41,214 nucleotides of DNA from assembly GCF_015207285.1 (NCBI RefSeq), contig NZ_JADEXD010000046.1:1-41214 (forward strand). Reading direction: 5' to 3'. Positions 17,085-25,961 of this stretch are shown here, in pieces. Both the position numbers and the translations under genes were made by a program. Source of the DNA: Tychonema sp. LEGE 07203. GTDB lineage: Bacteria > Cyanobacteriota > Cyanobacteriia > Cyanobacteriales > Microcoleaceae. The first letter of the stretch is position 1, and each line of letters opens with the position of its first letter. A model generated the notes under the pieces. It saw only the letters and a program-made list of their open reading frames with translations, was not told the origin of the DNA and made no database searches.

Positions 17085-17633
17085 ATGTCGCGAATTGGCA
17101 AGCGTCCGATTAGCATTCCCACCAAAGTTACCATCACCCTAGACGGTCAAAAAGTAGCCGTCAAAGGCCCAAAAGGTGAACTTTCCCGAGTGATACCAGC
17201 AGAAATCCTCATGGGACTCGAAGGCGAGACATTACTCGTTACCCGCCGAGACGAATCTCGCGTTGCCAGACAACTGCACGGCTTGTGCCGCACCCTAGTC
17301 GCTAACATGGTCGAAGGTGTATCAGAAGGTTTTGTGCGCCGTCTGGAAATTGTCGGCACAGGTTATCGGGCACAGGTTCAAGGACGGAACCTGATTTTAA
17401 ACGTCGGTTACAGCAAACCCGTGGAAATGCCTCCTCCAGAAGGCATCACAATGGCAGTTGAAGGCAACACCAACGTGATTGTCTCCGGCATTGACAAAGA
17501 ACTCGTAGGCAATACAGCAGCCCGCATCCGCGCGGTGCGTCCGCCTGAAGTCTACAAAGGTAAAGGAATTCGCTACAGCGGCGAAGTCATCCGGCGCAAA
17601 GCTGGTAAAACAGGCAAAACAGGTAAGAAGTAA
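17085..17633 (+). CDS. rplF: 50S ribosomal protein L6
   Basis: L6 lies near the GTPase-associated centre. The 182-residue product starts [20 protein letters not shown] and contains [18 protein letters not shown], the [17 protein letters not shown] segment and the C-terminal [19 protein letters not shown] signature. Its stop is separated from the rplR ATG by two bases, so the pair is probably translationally coupled. Start ATG at 17085 follows a 123-bp heptamer-rich spacer. Confidence 0.98.
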   Translation: MSRIGKRPISIPTKVTITLDGQKVAVKGPKGELSRVIPAEILMGLEGETLLVTRRDESRVARQLHGLCRTLVANMVEGVSEGFVRRLEIVGTGYRAQVQGRNLILNVGYSKPVEMPPPEGITMAVEGNTNVIVSGIDKELVGNTAARIRAVRPPEVYKGKGIRYSGEVIRRKAGKTGKTGKK

Positions 17634-17635
17634 AC

Positions 17636-17998
17636 ATGAAGCTTACTCGCAAAGAATCAGTCCACCGCAGACACCGCCGCGTACGGCGCAAGGTGTTCGG
17701 CACCGCCGAGCGTCCCAGATTAGCGGTATTTCGATCGGACCAGCACATCTACGCCCAAGTAATCGACGACACGGCACAGCACACTTTAGCTGCTGCGTCA
17801 ACCCTCGATCCCGAATTGAAAACCGAACTCACTTCGGGAAACAACTGCAGCGCCAGCAGCAAAGTAGGTCAGTTGATTGCCAAACGCTGTTCCAGCGCCG
17901 GTATAGCCAAAGTTGTATTCGATCGCGGGGGCAACCTCTACCACGGTCGCGTTAAAGCCCTCGCAGAAGCAGCTCGCGAAGCCGGGTTAGACTTTTAG
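17636..17998 (+). CDS. rplR: 50S ribosomal protein L18
   Basis: L18 binds 5S rRNA together with L5. The 120-residue protein shows [37 protein letters not shown] and [20 protein letters not shown], followed by [13 protein letters not shown] at the C-terminus, all typical. A GAAGAAG heptamer array begins at the base after its stop codon. Confidence 0.98.
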   Translation: MKLTRKESVHRRHRRVRRKVFGTAERPRLAVFRSDQHIYAQVIDDTAQHTLAAASTLDPELKTELTSGNNCSASSKVGQLIAKRCSSAGIAKVVFDRGGNLYHGRVKALAEAAREAGLDF

Positions 17999-18033
17999 GA
18001 AGAAGGAAGAAGGAAGAAGGAAGAAGGAAGAAA
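17999..18033. repeat. GAAGAAG heptamer array, 4 full copies plus partial
   Basis: Four GAAGAAG units plus a partial fifth run from 17999, immediately after the rplR stop. A related purine-rich stretch occurs after rpsI at about 26835-26870. Confidence 0.9.
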
Positions 18034-18120
18034 GAAGCAATAAAATTCTTGATTCCTAATGGTTAATTCCTCATTGCAGACTACCAGTTACTAATCCTCA
18101 ATTCCCCAAACAACAAAACT

Positions 18121-18672
18121 ATGGCAGAACAAAAAGAACAGCGCACCAAGAAAAAAAGCAGCAGCAGCAACAACAAAGGACGCGAAAAAGAATCCGAATG
18201 GCAAGAACGGGTTGTTCAGATTCGCCGCGTTACTAAAGTAGTCAAAGGCGGTAAAAAACTCAGCTTCCGCGCCATAGTCATTATCGGCAACGAACGCGGT
18301 CAAGTTGGAGTGGGAGTCGGCAAAGCTAGCGACGTAATCGGTGCCGTTAAAAAAGGCGTCGCTGACGGTAAAAAGCACCTAATTGAAGTCCCCCTCACCA
18401 AAGCCAACTCCATCCCTCACCCCATCAACGGTGACGGCGGCGGAGCCAAAGTCATGATGCGTCCGGCCGCAGCCGGAACAGGCGTAATTGCAGGGGGAGC
18501 AGTGCGAACAGTTCTCGAACTAGCAGGAGTCCGCAACATCTTAGCCAAACAGCTAGGCTCCGGAAACCCGTTAAACAACGCCAGAGCAGCAGTCAACGCC
18601 CTCTCCACCCTCCGCACCTTGGCCGAAGTTGCTCAAGAACGCGGAATTCCAGTAGAAAACCTCTACGGTTAA
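18121..18672 (+). CDS. rpsE: 30S ribosomal protein S5
   Basis: S5 is involved in decoding fidelity and lies at the mRNA channel. The 183-residue chain has a Lys/Ser-rich N-terminal extension (residues 1-25), the double-stranded RNA-binding-like domain starting [20 protein letters not shown], the loop [20 protein letters not shown], and the conserved [20 protein letters not shown]. Start ATG at 18121; length is typical for cyanobacteria. rpmD (L30), next in many bacteria, is absent, and rplO follows. Confidence 0.98.
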   Translation: MAEQKEQRTKKKSSSSNNKGREKESEWQERVVQIRRVTKVVKGGKKLSFRAIVIIGNERGQVGVGVGKASDVIGAVKKGVADGKKHLIEVPLTKANSIPHPINGDGGGAKVMMRPAAAGTGVIAGGAVRTVLELAGVRNILAKQLGSGNPLNNARAAVNALSTLRTLAEVAQERGIPVENLYG

Positions 18673-18809
18673 GGACTAGGGAACGGGACGAATTGTCAGT
18701 TTTGAGTATTAAGTATTGAGTTTTGAATAAAAAATTTCATTTCTCAAAACTCAAAACTCAAAACTACCAATTACCAAATACCAAATACCAATTACCAAAT
18801 ACCAAAACT

Positions 18810-19256
18810 ATGAGATTGCAAGACGCCCGACCAAAAGCGGGTTCCACAAAACGCCCGCGCCGCTTGGGCAGAGGTATTTCAGCCGGTCAAGGCGCGAGCT
18901 CCGGTAAAGGGATGCGCGGTCAAAAATCTAGAGCCGGCAGCGGCACCAGACCCGGTTTTGAAGGCGGTCAAAATCCTCTCTACCGCCGCCTGCCCAAGCT
19001 CAAAAGCTTCCCGATCGTGAACCGCAAAGAGTACACTACCATTAATGTAAGTAAATTAGCATCGCTGCCAGCAAACACAGAAGTTACTCTCACCTCCTTG
19101 ATCGAAGCAAAAATTGTCACCACTGACGATGGGCCGCTGAAAATCTTAGGAGATGGCGAACTAAATGTGCCCCTGCAAGTGCGCGCCAAGGCTTTTACCG
19201 CAGGTGCTCGCACCAAAATTGAAGCCGCCGGCGGAAGTTGCGAATTAATTGCCTGA
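18810..19256 (+). CDS. rplO: 50S ribosomal protein L15
   Basis: L15 is a late-assembly protein threaded through the large subunit by its glycine/arginine-rich N-terminus. The 148 residues begin [20 protein letters not shown] and include the [20 protein letters not shown] segment and a C-terminal domain ending [18 protein letters not shown]. The ATG at 18810 is chosen over 18723: the 29 extra residues encode a repeated YQLPNTK peptide that is translated spacer repeat (ACCAAAT/ACCAATT type). Confidence 0.97.
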   Translation: MRLQDARPKAGSTKRPRRLGRGISAGQGASSGKGMRGQKSRAGSGTRPGFEGGQNPLYRRLPKLKSFPIVNRKEYTTINVSKLASLPANTEVTLTSLIEAKIVTTDDGPLKILGDGELNVPLQVRAKAFTAGARTKIEAAGGSCELIA

Positions 19257-19358
19257 AGATTTGAGGTTTGAGAAAATGTCCAAATCTCAAATCCTCAAGC
19301 TTGCTATCAGAAAATGATTTAGTCGAAAATCCCAAATCTAAAATCCCAAATCATAACT

Positions 19359-20663
19359 ATGGACGTTAGTAGAGAAAAAGCGCCAACTGCACAAGAGACG
19401 TTCATGCAGATGGCTCAAGCTGCAGGTTTGCGGGGCCGCATCCTCGTAACCCTTGGCTTATTGATTTTAGTGCGTCTGGGTGTCCACTTGCCAGTCCCCG
19501 GTATCGATCGAGTTGCCTTTGCCCAAAACGTCCAAAACAGCCCTTTAATTGGCTTTCTGGACTTGTTTTCAGGAGGCGGCCTGTCAGCTCTGGGGATTTT
19601 TGCCTTGGGCATTTTGCCCTACATTAATGCTTCAATTATCGTGCAACTTCTAACCGCGGCTCTGCCGAGTTTAGAAGACTTGCAGAAAAATGAAGGAGAA
19701 GCTGGGCGGCGCAAGATATCTCAAATTACTCGGTACGTTTCTTTGGGCTGGGCAATTCTGCAAAGCATTGGCATTGCGATTTGGGTCAGCCCTTTTGCTC
19801 AAGCTCCAGCGCCTTTATTCATAGCACAAACTGCTTTGGCCCTGACTGCTGGGTCGATGTTTGTCATGTGGATATCGGAATTGGTGACGGAGCGAGGTAT
19901 CGGGAACGGAGCGTCGCTGCTGATATTTATCAACATTGTGTCGGTTTTGCCCCGTTCTTTGGGACAAACTTTTGAATTGGCCCAAAGTGGCGACAACGCG
20001 ATTGTCGGCCGCGTAATTGTGCTGCTCCTGGTATTTTTGGTGACGATTGTCGGGATTGTTTTTGTTCAGGAAGGTACTCGCCGGATTCCGATTATTTCGG
20101 CCCGCCGCCAAGTCGGCCGCAAGGTTTATCGGGAGAGTCGCAGCTATCTGCCCCTGCGCTTGAATCAAGGCGGAGTGATGCCGATTATTTTTGCATCTTC
20201 GGTGTTGATTGTGCCTTCTTTCCTCGCTCAGTCTCTAAATAACCCATTTTTAGTGCAAGTCGCTAATGTCTTGAGTCCTAACGGCCCTGCGCCTTGGGCT
20301 TACGCGCTGTTTTATCTGACTTTGATTCTGTTCTTCAGCTATTTCTACGCTTCGTTGATTGTCAACCCTGTAGATATGTCTCAGAACTTGAAGAAAATGG
20401 GTGCCAGTATTCCTGGCATTCGTCCCGGTCAGAAAACCAGCGATTATGTGGAGAAGGTTTTGAACCGTTTGACTTTCTTGGGCGCGATATTTCTCGGTCT
20501 GGTGGCAATTGTACCAACGGCTGTAGAAAGTGCGATCGGAGTGCAAACTTTTAGAGGTTTTGGCGCAACTTCCCTGCTCATTCTAGTAGGTGTGGCGATC
20601 GAAACTGCTAAGCAAATTCAAACTTACGTCATCTCCCAACGATATGAAGGAATGGTGAAGTAA
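19359..20663 (+). CDS. secY: Preprotein translocase subunit SecY
   Basis: SecY forms the protein-conducting channel in plasma and thylakoid membranes. The 434-residue product has about ten hydrophobic segments. Signature regions include LGVHLPVPGIDRVAF, FSGGGLSALGIFALGILPYI, LPSLEDLQKNEGEAGRRKIS (cytoplasmic loop), GIGNGASLLIFINIV and SLIVNPVDMSQNLKKMGASI followed by IPGIRPGQKTSDYVEKVLNR. Start ATG at 19359. It is followed five bases later by adk, an arrangement conserved widely in bacteria. Confidence 0.98.
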   Translation: MDVSREKAPTAQETFMQMAQAAGLRGRILVTLGLLILVRLGVHLPVPGIDRVAFAQNVQNSPLIGFLDLFSGGGLSALGIFALGILPYINASIIVQLLTAALPSLEDLQKNEGEAGRRKISQITRYVSLGWAILQSIGIAIWVSPFAQAPAPLFIAQTALALTAGSMFVMWISELVTERGIGNGASLLIFINIVSVLPRSLGQTFELAQSGDNAIVGRVIVLLLVFLVTIVGIVFVQEGTRRIPIISARRQVGRKVYRESRSYLPLRLNQGGVMPIIFASSVLIVPSFLAQSLNNPFLVQVANVLSPNGPAPWAYALFYLTLILFFSYFYASLIVNPVDMSQNLKKMGASIPGIRPGQKTSDYVEKVLNRLTFLGAIFLGLVAIVPTAVESAIGVQTFRGFGATSLLILVGVAIETAKQIQTYVISQRYEGMVK

Positions 20664-20668
20664 TCGCA

Positions 20669-21247
20669 ATGCAACTGATCTTTATGGGGCCTCCAGGGGC
20701 GGGAAAGGGAACTCAGGCTCAGCTTTTAGCCGCTCTCTGGAAAATACCCCACATTTCTACTGGTGACATCCTCCGCGCCTGCGTGGTGGCAAAAACAGCC
20801 TTGGGCCTACAGGCGAAAGCCTACATGGATGCTGGTGAGTTGGTTCCCGACCAGTTATTGATGGATATCATACAAGAACGCATGGATCAACCAGATGCAA
20901 CTGCCGGCTGGATTCTGGACGGCTTTCCCCGCACTGTCGCACAGGCAGCGTTTTTTGACACACTACTCTGTGATATTGGTACTGGGGGTAAGTCTGGTAA
21001 GGACTGCGATATCAGAGCTGTCAATTTGGACGTACCTGATAATGTTTTGGTGACTCGCCTGCTGTCGCGGGGCCGTCAAGATGACAATGAGGAGACGATC
21101 CGCCGCCGGTTGCAAGTTTATCGCGAACAAACTGAGCCTTTGATTGAGTTTTACAGCGACCGCGAACAGTTAGTTGCGGTTGATGGCGACCGCGACATGG
21201 AATTAGTCACGGCAGAACTGCAACAAGCTCTGTCTGGCGACTCTTGA
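20669..21247 (+). CDS. adk: Adenylate kinase (short-LID form)
   Basis: Adenylate kinase interconverts AMP + ATP and 2 ADP. The 192-residue protein has the P-loop GPPGAGKGTQA (residues 7-17), the AMP-binding HISTGDILR and DGFPRTVAQA motifs, and LLSRGRQDDNEETIRRRLQV, which replaces the long zinc-type LID with a short loop; this explains the length below the 210-220 of long forms. The ATG at 20669 lies 5 bp after secY. A 427-bp gap separates it from infA. Confidence 0.97.
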   Translation: MQLIFMGPPGAGKGTQAQLLAALWKIPHISTGDILRACVVAKTALGLQAKAYMDAGELVPDQLLMDIIQERMDQPDATAGWILDGFPRTVAQAAFFDTLLCDIGTGGKSGKDCDIRAVNLDVPDNVLVTRLLSRGRQDDNEETIRRRLQVYREQTEPLIEFYSDREQLVAVDGDRDMELVTAELQQALSGDS

Positions 21248-21674
21248 ACCCTCTCAACAGAGCTTGTTACTCACCAAATTTTGCTAAGATATGTTAACTA
21301 GGAGCTTTTTGTGCGATCGGGTTTTGTGAGGGTTGCTAGAAACAGGATTGAACTCGATACTAATTGCCACAACTTTACTCGAGTAAAGCTAAAGCAATCG
21401 AGAAAGTTGAGTCTTTAAGTCGATCGAGTCGCCCGAATAATTGCCCCCCTTCCCGTTTGACGGGTCCAAAACAGATACAATTCCCGGACAATCGCGGCAG
21501 TGATTCCCAAATGTTAGAGGAAAGTTCAAACTCTCAGATTTATTTTTTGAGTCGATTCTTCAATCTAAAATTCTTTAATTCTTCGATCGACTGACTCCTA
21601 CGAGTAAATCGGTTTTGAGGCAAACAGCGGGACACTCCTAGTTAATCAAATGTAGAGTTGAGGTAAATACCAAA
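21248..21674 (+). other. 427-bp gap between adk and infA, no supported gene
   Basis: The only sizeable frame (21364-21594) gives a low-complexity Ser/Asn-rich sequence that resembles no protein. The gap has several CGATCG sites and is a plausible place for an internal promoter or attenuator, but no clear -35/-10 pair or stem followed by a T run was seen. Confidence 0.5.
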
Positions 21675-21899
21675 TTGTCTAAGCAAGATTTAATTGAAAT
21701 GGAAGGGACAGTGACGGAATCCCTTCCCAATGCGATGTTTCGCGTTGACCTAGATAATGGGTTTAACGTGCTAGCTCACATTTCCGGCAAGATCCGTCGC
21801 AACTATATCAAGATTTTGCCTGGCGATCGCGTCAAAGTCGAATTAACTCCCTACGACTTGACCAAAGGCAGAATTACCTATCGCCTTCGGAAAAAATAG
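21675..21899 (+). CDS. infA: Translation initiation factor IF-1
   Basis: IF-1 blocks the ribosomal A site during initiation. The 74-residue OB-fold protein reads [20 protein letters not shown], then [20 protein letters not shown], and ends [10 protein letters not shown], close to full identity with the family pattern. The start codon is TTG at 21675, since no ATG or GTG lies at the right place; the upstream GTTGAGG is a weak ribosome binding site. A rare start in an initiation factor gene is notable. rpmJ follows after a 365-bp leader. Confidence 0.96.
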
Positions 21900-21949
21900 G
21901 CTTAGATAAAACTTTCTAAAAACTAATTCTAAGTTTAATTAGAGAGAAT

Positions 21950-21980
21950 TTGGTAAAAAGCTTCAAATTCATGATATAAT
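21950..21980 (+). promoter_or_regulatory. Strong extended -10 promoter upstream of rpmJ
   Basis: A perfect TATAAT lies at 21975-21980, preceded by TGA to give the extended -10 form TGATATAAT. A weak -35-like TTGGTA lies at 21950-21955 with a 19-bp spacer. Transcription would start near 21987, just before the hairpin at 21995-22015. This promoter would drive rpmJ-rpsM-rpsK-rpoA-rplQ separately from the upstream S10/spc part. Confidence 0.65.
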
Positions 21981-21994
21981 GCTACGTTTGTAGT

Positions 21995-22015
21995 GTTGGC
22001 GAGAAGGGCGCCAAC
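21995..22015 (+). promoter_or_regulatory. Hairpin at the 5' end of the predicted rpmJ leader
   Basis: GTTGGCG at 21995-22001 pairs perfectly with CGCCAAC at 22009-22015 around a 7-base loop (AGAAGGG). It would be the first structure of a transcript from the promoter at 21950-21980, possibly a 5'-stabilising stem. No T run follows, so it is not an obvious terminator. Confidence 0.65.
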
Positions 22016-22165
22016 AATCCACCAATGTACTGGGCCAAGTCACTGCTACGCCGTCAAATTATCGATCGCCCACATTTTTGTGCAAGCGAACTTTACCCCA
22101 GCAAGTGGGAGTAGGTGCAAGCGGGGCCCTTCATGAAACAACCCGTACTTTAATACAATTTAATC

Positions 22166-22199
22166 GAGGAGAGGTCTACACCTTGCCCAGCCTCTCCTC
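22166..22199 (+). promoter_or_regulatory. Leader hairpin upstream of rpmJ
   Basis: GAGGAGAGG at 22166-22174 is perfectly complementary to CCTCTCCTC at 22191-22199, with a 16-base loop. The 5' arm resembles a Shine-Dalgarno sequence but no start codon follows it, so a structural role is more likely. Confidence 0.65.
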
Positions 22200-22202
22200 C
22201 CA

Positions 22203-22255
22203 CCGCTCTACAGACCAGCGTGCCTGAGATCCGGTAGAGCGGGGTTCTCCAGGCA
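22203..22255 (+). promoter_or_regulatory. Candidate pseudoknot adjoining the rpmJ ribosome binding site
   Basis: Stem 1 pairs CCGCTCTAC (22203-22211) with GTAGAGCGG (22234-22242), nine perfect pairs. Its loop contains TGCCTG (22221-22226), which is complementary to CAGGCA (22250-22255). The latter overlaps the AGGA Shine-Dalgarno-like motif (22255-22258) before the rpmJ ATG at 22265. The second helix can be extended by three pairs across a one-base bulge. This topology could hide the ribosome binding site. The pairing is directly visible; regulation is inferred. Confidence 0.55.
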
Positions 22256-22264
22256 GGAAGAAAG

Positions 22265-22378
22265 ATGAAAGTTCGAGCATCTGTCAAAAAAATTTGTGAG
22301 AAATGTCGCGTCATCCGCCGTCGCGGTCGAGTGATGGTGATATGCACTAACCCGAAACACAAACAGCGCCAAGGTTAG
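22265..22378 (+). CDS. rpmJ: 50S ribosomal protein L36 (zinc-binding form)
   Basis: This 37-residue protein begins [20 protein letters not shown] and is a textbook L36, a late-assembly zinc-ribbon protein of the large subunit. The zinc ligands are complete: Cys11, Cys14, Cys27 and His32, making it the C+ form. The ATG at 22265 is preceded by AGGAAGAAAG. It is the first gene after the predicted promoter and structured leader and lies 83 bp ahead of rpsM, the usual order. Confidence 0.97.
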   Translation: MKVRASVKKICEKCRVIRRRGRVMVICTNPKHKQRQG

Positions 22379-22461
22379 AAAACAGAAAGAGTGGGAACTG
22401 CACGCAAGTGCTGCCTCATTCAACATTGTAGCCAAACAGGAAAATTAGGGAGACAAAAAGT

Positions 22462-22845
22462 GTGGCACGGATTGCCGGGGTAGACCTTCCACGCGATAAG
22501 CGCGTCGAAATAGGTCTGACATACATTTTCGGAATAGGCCTGTCGCGGGCCCAAGAAATTATCGCTGCAACAGGCGTAAATCCTGACACTCGCGTCAAGG
22601 ATTTAACAGAAACGGACGTGACTGCTCTGCGGGCTCACGTAGAAAGCAACTACCAAATCGAAGGAGACCTCCGGCGCTGGGAGTCAATGAACATCAAGCG
22701 CCTGATGGATATCGGGACTTACCGGGGTAGGCGCCACCGTCTGGGTCTGCCGGTGCGGGGCCAGCGAACCCGTACCAACGCCAGAACCCGTCGCGGCGTT
22801 CGGCGAACAGTGGCGGGCAAGAAAAAGGCACCTTCCAAGAAGTAA
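22462..22845 (+). CDS. rpsM: 30S ribosomal protein S13
   Basis: S13 sits at the top of the head and contacts L5 and P-site tRNA. The 127 residues start [20 protein letters not shown] and contain the helix-hairpin-helix region [20 protein letters not shown], followed by [20 protein letters not shown] and a basic C-terminal tail that enters the decoding region. The start is GTG at 22462, supported by AGGGAG at 22447-22452. Length agrees with the family. Confidence 0.98.
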   Translation: MARIAGVDLPRDKRVEIGLTYIFGIGLSRAQEIIAATGVNPDTRVKDLTETDVTALRAHVESNYQIEGDLRRWESMNIKRLMDIGTYRGRRHRLGLPVRGQRTRTNARTRRGVRRTVAGKKKAPSKK

Positions 22846-22929
22846 CTTCTTTTTGGAAAAACTACGCTGGGGGCTGCTGGCTCCTAGCGCTTCGGGACAT
22901 TAGTTGAGAGAAACGTTAAAGAGACTAAT

Positions 22930-23328
22930 ATGGCGCGACAACAAACAGGCAAGAAATCTGGTGCAAAAAAGCAGAAACGGAATGTACCCAATGGGGTAGG
23001 CTACATCCAGTCTACCTTCAACAACACGATTGTGACTATTACCGACCTTAACGGCGAAGTAATATCTTGGGCATCGGCAGGTTCCAGCGGTTTTAAAGGA
23101 GCGAAGAAAGGGACTCCCTTTGCAGCTCAAACAGCAGCAGAAAGTGCAGCCCGCAGAGCTAACGACCAAGGAATGCGGCAAATCGAAGTAATGGTGAGCG
23201 GGCCCGGAGCAGGGCGAGAAACTGCTATTCGGGCCCTGCAAGGGGCGGGACTGGAAATTACCCTGATTAGAGATGTTACTCCAATTCCTCACAACGGCTG
23301 TCGCCCTCCCAAGCGGCGTAGAGTCTAA
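22930..23328 (+). CDS. rpsK: 30S ribosomal protein S11
   Basis: S11 lies on the platform near the mRNA exit. The 132-residue product includes [60 protein letters not shown] and the C-terminal [18 protein letters not shown] that is nearly invariant. Start ATG at 22930, 84 bp after rpsM. rpsD (S4), present at this position in enterobacteria, is absent, and rpoA follows. Confidence 0.98.
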   Translation: MARQQTGKKSGAKKQKRNVPNGVGYIQSTFNNTIVTITDLNGEVISWASAGSSGFKGAKKGTPFAAQTAAESAARRANDQGMRQIEVMVSGPGAGRETAIRALQGAGLEITLIRDVTPIPHNGCRPPKRRRV

Positions 23329-23502
23329 AACGATTTGAGATTTTAGATTTTAGATTTTGGATCGTGGTTAACTGCTTAAAGTCAAAAACTAATGGTTCTA
23401 ACTGTTGCCCCGTCCATCCAAAATCCGAAATCCGTTCAGGGGTATGCTCTGCAATCTAAAATCCCAAATCAAAAATCCAAAGTGGAAAAGGGAGGTCACT
23501 CC

Positions 23503-24447
23503 GTGGCGCAGTTTCAAATTGAATGTATAGAGTCTAACACTGACAAAGACCGCAGTCAGTACGGAAAGTTTGTCTTGGAGCCGCTCGCGCGCGGTCAGGG
23601 AACAACTGTCGGGAATGCGCTTCGGCGAGTTCTGCTGTCAAACCTGGAAGGAACTGCAGTAACTTCAGTCCGCATCGCGGGCGTCAATCACGAGTTTGCT
23701 ACGATCGAAGGGGTACGCGAGGATGTTCTAGAAATTCTCCTGAACATGAAAGAGGTCGTCCTCAAAACTCATTCTCAGCAGCCGCAAATTGGCAGGTTGC
23801 GGATTGAGGGGCCTGTGACTGTGACTGCCGATCGATTCGATTTGCCCTCTGAGGTGGAATTGATCGATAAATCGCAGTATATTGCAACTCTCTCCCCCGG
23901 CTCTGTTCTGGAAATGGAATTCAGAATCGAAAAAGGCATCGGATACCGCGCAGTAGACCGCAGTCGCGATGATGGGTCGGCTTTGGATTTTCTCCAAATT
24001 GACGCCATCTTTATGCCGATTCGCAAAGTCAACTACAGCGTTGAAGATGCTCGGGTAGGTGGGACGGTCGAGAAAGACCGGCTGATTATGGAAATCTGGA
24101 CAGACGGCAGCGTCACTCCTCAAGAAGCTCTGAGTCAATCTGCCCACATCCTGGTAGATTTATTTGCACCTCTCAAAGACATCACCCACGATTCTCTCAA
24201 ACCAGAGTATCCAGGTGAGGCAGATCCTACAAGCCAAATTCCGATCGAAGAATTGCAGTTGTCAGTCCGGGCTTACAACTGTCTCAAGCGAGCTCAGATC
24301 AACTCAGTGGCTGACTTATTGGATTATACCCAAGAAGACTTGCTCGAAATCAAAAACTTCGGACAGAAGTCCGCTGAAGAAGTGATTGAAGCTTTACAAA
24401 AACGCTTGGGCATTACCTTACCACAGGAAAAATCAGCTAAAAGTTAA
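23503..24447 (+). CDS. rpoA: DNA-directed RNA polymerase subunit alpha
   Basis: The alpha subunit dimerises to nucleate RNA polymerase assembly and contacts upstream promoter DNA. The 314-residue protein has the N-terminal domain with LEPLARGQGTTVGNALRRVL (dimerisation helix) and a C-terminal domain starting IEELQLSVRAYNCLKRAQIN and ending KSAEEVIEALQKRLGI. The start is GTG at 23503, fixed by a perfect GGAGGT at 23491-23496. A longer frame from 23392 was rejected because its extra 37 residues translate the ATCCCAAATC-type spacer. It follows rpsK after 174 bp. Confidence 0.97.
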   Translation: MAQFQIECIESNTDKDRSQYGKFVLEPLARGQGTTVGNALRRVLLSNLEGTAVTSVRIAGVNHEFATIEGVREDVLEILLNMKEVVLKTHSQQPQIGRLRIEGPVTVTADRFDLPSEVELIDKSQYIATLSPGSVLEMEFRIEKGIGYRAVDRSRDDGSALDFLQIDAIFMPIRKVNYSVEDARVGGTVEKDRLIMEIWTDGSVTPQEALSQSAHILVDLFAPLKDITHDSLKPEYPGEADPTSQIPIEELQLSVRAYNCLKRAQINSVADLLDYTQEDLLEIKNFGQKSAEEVIEALQKRLGITLPQEKSAKS

Positions 24448-24529
24448 TCAAAGGGTAATGGGTAATGGGTCATGGCAATTGGCAGCAGGCTCAAAAATGA
24501 AAAAACTTTTTCACGGGTAGCCAATTACT

Positions 24530-24578
24530 AATTACCAATTACCAATTACCAATTACCAATTACCAATTACCAATTACC
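24530..24578. repeat. AATTACC heptamer array, 7 perfect copies, before rplQ
   Basis: Seven perfect AATTACC units span 24530-24578, ending only seven bases before the rplQ ATG at 24586. The array therefore takes up the position where a Shine-Dalgarno sequence would be expected. Confidence 0.97.
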
Positions 24579-24585
24579 AACTACT

Positions 24586-24936
24586 ATGCGTCACCGCTGC
24601 CGCGTTCCCCAACTAAACAAACCGGCTGACCAGCGCCGCGCCCTACTGCGCTCGCTGACCACCGAATTAATCCGCCACGGTAAAATCACTACCACTCTCG
24701 CCCGCGCCAAAGCGCTGCGTTCAGAGGCTGACAGGATGATTACCCTGGCCAAAGATGGTTCCTTGGCCGCTCGCCGCCAAGCTATGGGCTATATCTACGA
24801 CAAACAGTTAGTACACGCCTTGTTTGAAGCAGCAGCAGAACGGTACGGCTCGCGCAACGGGGGCTACACCCGCGTCGTGCGAACTGTCCCCCGTCAAGGA
24901 GATAATTCCGAAATGGCGATCGTCGAACTGGTTTAA
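24586..24936 (+). CDS. rplQ: 50S ribosomal protein L17
   Basis: L17 lies at the exit-tunnel side of the large subunit. The 116 residues start [20 protein letters not shown] and continue [38 protein letters not shown] and the C-terminal [20 protein letters not shown]. It follows rpoA as in nearly all bacteria. No Shine-Dalgarno motif is visible because the heptamer array abuts the start. Confidence 0.98.
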   Translation: MRHRCRVPQLNKPADQRRALLRSLTTELIRHGKITTTLARAKALRSEADRMITLAKDGSLAARRQAMGYIYDKQLVHALFEAAAERYGSRNGGYTRVVRTVPRQGDNSEMAIVELV

Positions 24937-25007
24937 TGCAATTTTGGGTTGGATATTTTTGATTTATGACTGAAAATCCCAAATCGGAAATCGACAACCC
25001 CAAATCG

Positions 25008-25808
25008 ATGCAGCGCGTTGCTCTGGTGATCCAATACCTCGGTACCAACTTTCACGGTTGGCAGCGACAGCCGAACCAGCGTACAGTACAAGAAGAAATT
25101 GAAACAGCAATATCGACTGTTCTGGAGCGCCCGGTCACGCTGCACGCTGCCGGGAGAACGGATGCGGGAGTTCACGCCGCTGCTCAAGTAGCCCATTTTG
25201 ATGCCTGCGGCCCAATTCCGGCTCACCGCTGGGCAAGCGTTCTCAACTCTCGACTGGCAAAAGATATTTTAATTCGAGCTTCCGCAAAGGTGGAACCTAC
25301 CTGGCACGCTCGGTTCTCAGCCAGTTGGCGGCGCTATCGCTACACCCTTTATACAGACCCGATCCCGAATTTGTTTGTGCGTCCTTTTGCTTGGCATTAC
25401 TATCACGCGCCTGTGGATGAATCTTTGATTCAAGCAGCAATGGCACCGCTAGTCGGGCGGCACCATTTAGCAGCTTTCCACCGGGCGGGATCTGCCCGCC
25501 CCCATTCCTGGGTGGACGTGCAAGCGGCAGAGTGTCACCGTTCTGGGCCTGTTATCTATATTGAGGTTCAGGCGAGCGGGTTTCTGTACGGGATGATGCG
25601 GCTGCTGGTGGGGTTGCTGGTGCAGGTGGGTCGCGGCTCCAGGCCGATCGACAATTTTACAGATATCTGGGTCAACGAACGCCGAGAAATGGTAAAATAT
25701 GCCGCTCCCGCTCAAGGTTTGTGCCTGCTGCGAGTTGGCTATCAAGACTTTCCCTTTTCTCAAGATGTCTGGTACGACACTCAGCCAAAATTAGTCATTA
25801 GTCAGTAG
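25008..25808 (+). CDS. truA: tRNA pseudouridine(38-40) synthase TruA
   Basis: TruA isomerises uridines 38-40 in the anticodon arm of many tRNAs. The 266-residue product has the IQYLGTNFHGWQRQPNQRTV opening, the catalytic motif AAGRTDAGVHAAAQVAHFD with its essential aspartate, the HYHAPVD region and a C-terminal QASGFLYGMMRLLVGLLVQV. The ATG at 25008 is preferred over 24966, because the preceding 14 residues (ENPKSEIDNPKS) look like translated spacer repeat. Linkage to rplQ and rplM is common in bacteria. Confidence 0.95.
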   Translation: MQRVALVIQYLGTNFHGWQRQPNQRTVQEEIETAISTVLERPVTLHAAGRTDAGVHAAAQVAHFDACGPIPAHRWASVLNSRLAKDILIRASAKVEPTWHARFSASWRRYRYTLYTDPIPNLFVRPFAWHYYHAPVDESLIQAAMAPLVGRHHLAAFHRAGSARPHSWVDVQAAECHRSGPVIYIEVQASGFLYGMMRLLVGLLVQVGRGSRPIDNFTDIWVNERREMVKYAAPAQGLCLLRVGYQDFPFSQDVWYDTQPKLVISQ

Positions 25809-25815
25809 TTATTAG

Positions 25816-25850
25816 TTATTGGTTATTGGTTATTGGTTATTGGTTATTGG
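25816..25850. repeat. TTATTGG heptamer array, 5 copies, then CAACAAATAACAAC units
   Basis: Five perfect TTATTGG units lie at 25816-25850 directly downstream of truA. The rest of the spacer to 25961 is made of CAACTAA, ACAAATAACAACCA and CAACTGA-type units, so the whole truA-rplM spacer is repeat derived. Confidence 0.93.
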
Positions 25851-25961
25851 CAACAACTAACAACTAACAATCAACAAATAACAACCAACAAATAACAACC
25901 AACAAATAACAAATAACAACTGCTTTCCTGACAACTGACAACTAACAACTGACAACTAACA

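Noticed and set aside
21364-21594. 76-codon ORF between adk and infA
   Set aside because: Low-complexity Ser/Asn-rich translation with no resemblance to known proteins.
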